Origin: an uncultured Actinomyces sp.
Lineage (GTDB): Bacteria > Actinomycetota > Actinomycetes > Actinomycetales > Actinomycetaceae
Direction of reading: 5' to 3'
Assembly (NCBI GenBank): GCA_938022345.1
Contig: CALIEP010000241.1
Span: 1-6,986, forward strand
DNA length: 6,986 nt
Made by a program: the position numbers and the translations under genes. The notes under the pieces were generated by a model. It made no database searches, was not told the origin of the DNA, and saw nothing but the letters and a program-made list of their open reading frames with translations. Below, in pieces: positions 5,450 to 6,986 of this stretch. Positions within the stretch are counted from its first letter, which is position 1. The number at the start of each line of letters is the position of its first letter.

Positions 5450-6208
5450 GTGTCCTCGATCATGTCGAAGATCAAAGAAGGGATTGCTGGCCTGAAGTCC
5501 GGTGAACCCCATGTGCCTCATACTCCTGAGACTCCTCGGGAACACTACAGCTCGCCAGTCGAGGTTGACCCCTCCTCGGTGCGTACACGTGAGGATTTGC
5601 TGAGGGACGCTCCGAAGGATACCAGCGATCCCGGCCTTCCTGACGCAGTTATGCAGGAAGGACGCATTGAGGGCCTCTCCGGTGCTGATTTTGTCAGGAA
5701 ACCCGATGATGTCTGTGGTTATGCACCCGATGGCACTCCGCGCAATTATGAGGGATGGAATCGGGACAATCGCATTTTCTACGTTGATGAGGATGGGGTA
5801 GCGACAGAAGCTACTAAGTGGCCCGCTGACGATGGCTATAAGGATGGGGTGCGAGAGTATTCAACTGCTGAAGAATATGCAGCTGAACACGGCCTCATTG
5901 TGGACCGCATTGGTAACCCTCGCGGCGGTTATTTGGGGGCTGTCGAAAACGGCCATGTCTCAACCTTTGAGGAACGTGCTTTGGCGCCTGGATCCGTCCA
6001 TGAGCCCTACTACCAGTACCAAATCAACCCTTCCAATATGCCTGAAGGTTGGAAGATTGAGCACGGTACTGCGGCGCCGTGGCAAAGCGAGGCAGGCGGT
6101 GCGCGTCAGCTTCGTATCCTCGACGCGAAAGGTAACTCCAAGAGCGTTGCAGACCTCCTCGATTTGGGTATTTTGCAGGGTGTGGAGGTTCCTGTTGGAC
6201 TTCGTTGA
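5450..6208 (+). CDS. TNT-domain toxin (NAD+ glycohydrolase, DUF4237)
   Basis: A 252-residue protein whose C-terminal part (about 121-250) matches the TNT domain of M. tuberculosis CpnT, which hydrolyses NAD+ and kills cells. Landmarks: WPADDGYKDG (124-133), IVDRIGNPRGGYLG (150-163), FEERALAPGS (173-182), YYQYQI (187-192), TAAPWQSEAGGARQL (207-221) and SVADLLDLGILQGVEV (232-247). R153, Y161, R176 and Q220 fall where I recall R757, Y765, R780 and Q822 of CpnT, the first three with identical spacing, so the enzyme looks catalytically intact. The N-terminus has a short amphipathic helix (MSKIKEGIAGLKSG, 5-18), then a Pro/His/Glu-rich linker (19-45) and a segment of unknown role. It has no signal peptide and no WXG-type module of its own. 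The start is GTG 5450, with ATG 5462 as alternative; neither has a ribosome binding site, so translation probably depends on coupling to, or readthrough from, the upstream gene. The target, other bacteria or host cells, is unknown. Confidence 0.85.
   Translation: MSSIMSKIKEGIAGLKSGEPHVPHTPETPREHYSSPVEVDPSSVRTREDLLRDAPKDTSDPGLPDAVMQEGRIEGLSGADFVRKPDDVCGYAPDGTPRNYEGWNRDNRIFYVDEDGVATEATKWPADDGYKDGVREYSTAEEYAAEHGLIVDRIGNPRGGYLGAVENGHVSTFEERALAPGSVHEPYYQYQINPSNMPEGWKIEHGTAAPWQSEAGGARQLRILDAKGNSKSVADLLDLGILQGVEVPVGLR
6184..6189 (+). promoter_or_regulatory. Internal ribosome binding site that sets the immunity TTG start
   Basis: GGAGGT inside the last codons of the toxin gene, five bases before TTG 6195. 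The only later in-frame candidate nearby, GTG 6225, lacks such a site and would cut off the FVERFAQA helix shared with the downstream paralogue. Confidence 0.75.
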
Positions 6209-6719
6209 GCGTTTCGCTCAAGCGGTGAGTGCCGCCTGGGGGGATCAGGTTAGGGGAAGTCTAGAACCAGGCAAGTCCCTGGTGGTCTACCCATCTTCTG
6301 CTGCAGCAGAACCATTCGGCGTGTATTTCGACGACAATACGTACTCCTTTTACACGCACGAGCGCGGTTCACGTATTGGTCCCGAGTTTCAATCTGACGA
6401 TGTCAGAGTGATCGAACACTGTCTGACTCTGCGCGTGGGCAATGCACTTCGAGTTGCGCAGGGCTTCGAGAAGCTAGCGTTGTACAACACCGCTCCAATC
6501 CGTTCTGGATGGACGATGGTTCCATCGGCATCGGCAAATAATCCGGGGTTCACTGGGATTCGTTCAGATCGCGGTGTCTTCTATCCCTGCGCGGGGGCAA
6601 ACCGTTGGTTGCTAGCGGGGCTTTCTCACGTGGTTGAGTATTCGCCGCTCGAGGTGTTGGAGTGCTATTTGCGTCCGGACGCTGCGCCGCTGCTCAGCGA
6701 ATGGCTCCAGAAGAGATAA
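6195..6719 (+). CDS. Immunity protein to TNT toxin (IFT/Imm61-like)
   Basis: A 174-residue cytosolic protein, close to the about 176 residues I recall for M. tuberculosis IFT (Rv3902c), which binds TNT and blocks its NAD+ glycohydrolase. The pattern matches IFT: an N-terminal helix (MDFVERFAQAVSAAW), strands ending in FGVYFDDNTYSFYTHERGSR (41-60), a helix around VRVIEHCL (70-77), LALYNTAPI (95-103), and a C-terminal stretch GIRSDRGVFY, AGLSHVVEYSPLEVLECYL, ending in LLSEWL, which parallels the helical tail of IFT ending in LFTLW. It has no signal peptide, as expected for self-protection in the producer. TTG 6195 is chosen because GGAGGT precedes it by five bases. The gene overlaps the toxin end by 14 bases, so immunity is coupled to toxin translation. 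The frame is open far upstream (to 5832), but that part lies across the toxin gene and is spurious. Imm61 membership is a by-eye alignment from memory. Confidence 0.8.
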   Translation: MDFVERFAQAVSAAWGDQVRGSLEPGKSLVVYPSSAAAEPFGVYFDDNTYSFYTHERGSRIGPEFQSDDVRVIEHCLTLRVGNALRVAQGFEKLALYNTAPIRSGWTMVPSASANNPGFTGIRSDRGVFYPCAGANRWLLAGLSHVVEYSPLEVLECYLRPDAAPLLSEWLQKR

Positions 6720-6732
6720 GTGAGCCTCGATA

Positions 6733-6986
6733 ATGAAGGCAGAGCTTGGTGGCAGCTTTCTCGATCGCTTAGCCCTGGCGCTTGACGACGCTTGGGGAAT
6801 GAAAGTGAACGGGAGCTTTACCGCTGACGCTGGGATTGTCTTCAACGCCGGAGTTTTTGCCGCTCCCCACGAAGAGGCCGATTACCAAGAGGGTGTCTAT
6901 TCCTTATACTACTGCGAGCGTAGCTCCAGAGGTGCTGCCCTGTTACAGACGACTAATCGGAACGTTTTCGACCACTGTCTACTTCA
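6733..6986 (+). CDS. Second IFT/Imm61-like immunity paralogue, 3' end missing
   Basis: Eighty-four codons from ATG 6733 to the window end, 13 bases after the first immunity gene; a stop at 6721-6723 in this frame rules out an earlier start. It aligns with the preceding protein along its whole visible length: FLDRLALALDDAWG (9-22) with FVERFAQAVSAAWG, VNGS (25-28) with VRGS, EGVYSLYYCERSSRG (54-68) with the region around YSFYTHERGSRIG, and NVFDHCLL (77-84) with RVIEHCLT. It has about five extra residues (APHEEADYQ region, 44-52) before the YSLYY strand. Identity is modest, so this is an old duplication or a gene acquired for a different toxin variant. No strong ribosome binding site is seen. 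It probably acts as an additional cytosolic antitoxin, but whether it binds the TNT protein encoded here cannot be judged. Confidence 0.75.
   Translation, partial: MKAELGGSFLDRLALALDDAWGMKVNGSFTADAGIVFNAGVFAAPHEEADYQEGVYSLYYCERSSRGAALLQTTNRNVFDHCLL

Noticed and set aside
5832..6194. Upstream extension of the immunity frame across the toxin gene
   Set aside because: The region is coding in the toxin frame with conserved TNT motifs; homology to IFT and to the downstream paralogue begins only after the TTG at 6195.
6720..6785. GTG-started short frame directly after the first immunity gene
   Set aside because: It stops after about 21 codons and lies across the second immunity gene, which has clear homology to its neighbour.

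Overview
The window looks like chromosomal DNA from a moderately GC-rich actinomycete, most likely of the Actinomyces/Schaalia type. This rests on the actinobacterial Ski2-like helicase, strong AGGAGG-type ribosome binding sites, GTG and TTG starts, and a type VII secretion (T7SS)-linked toxin cluster. The genus is inference. No RNA genes, insertion sequences, CRISPR arrays or convincing terminators were found.

Left part (1-1327, minus strand): the first 442 codons of a DEAD/DEAH-box superfamily 2 RNA helicase of the Ski2-like, DUF3516-carrying type; its C-terminus lies off the window. A 160-bp divergent intergenic region follows, holding a striking GC-rich alternating inverted repeat. Then comes an intact AGCS-family alanine/glycine:cation symporter (1488-2966). 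Twenty-seven bases behind it is a fumarylacetoacetate hydrolase (FAH)-family gene (2994-3761), interrupted by one in-frame TAA at codon 47 and lacking the usual His/Glu dyad of the active-site lid.

Right part (3841-6986, plus strand): a tightly packed operon that I read as a CpnT/TNT-IFT-like toxin-immunity system. In order it encodes a YbaB/EbfC-like protein, an EspC/WXG100-like small T7SS substrate, a 253-residue T7SS carrier-type helical protein, a 252-residue protein with a C-terminal TNT (tuberculosis necrotizing toxin, NAD+ glycohydrolase) domain, an immunity protein resembling mycobacterial IFT (Imm61), and a second, incomplete paralogue of that immunity protein. The TNT catalytic residues appear conserved (R153, Y161, R176, Q220).

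The layout parallels the M. tuberculosis order esxF-esxE-cpnT-ift. Here the CpnT-like protein is split: carrier and toxin lie in the same reading frame and are separated only by a TAA and one sense codon. The immunity gene overlaps the toxin gene by 14 bases and starts at a TTG chosen by a strong internal ribosome binding site. The expected logic is co-expression of secretion partner, carrier and toxin, with immunity translationally coupled to the toxin and a duplicated immunity gene behind it. The secretion machinery itself is not in the window. Family assignments come from reading motifs and from memory of homologues, not from database searches.
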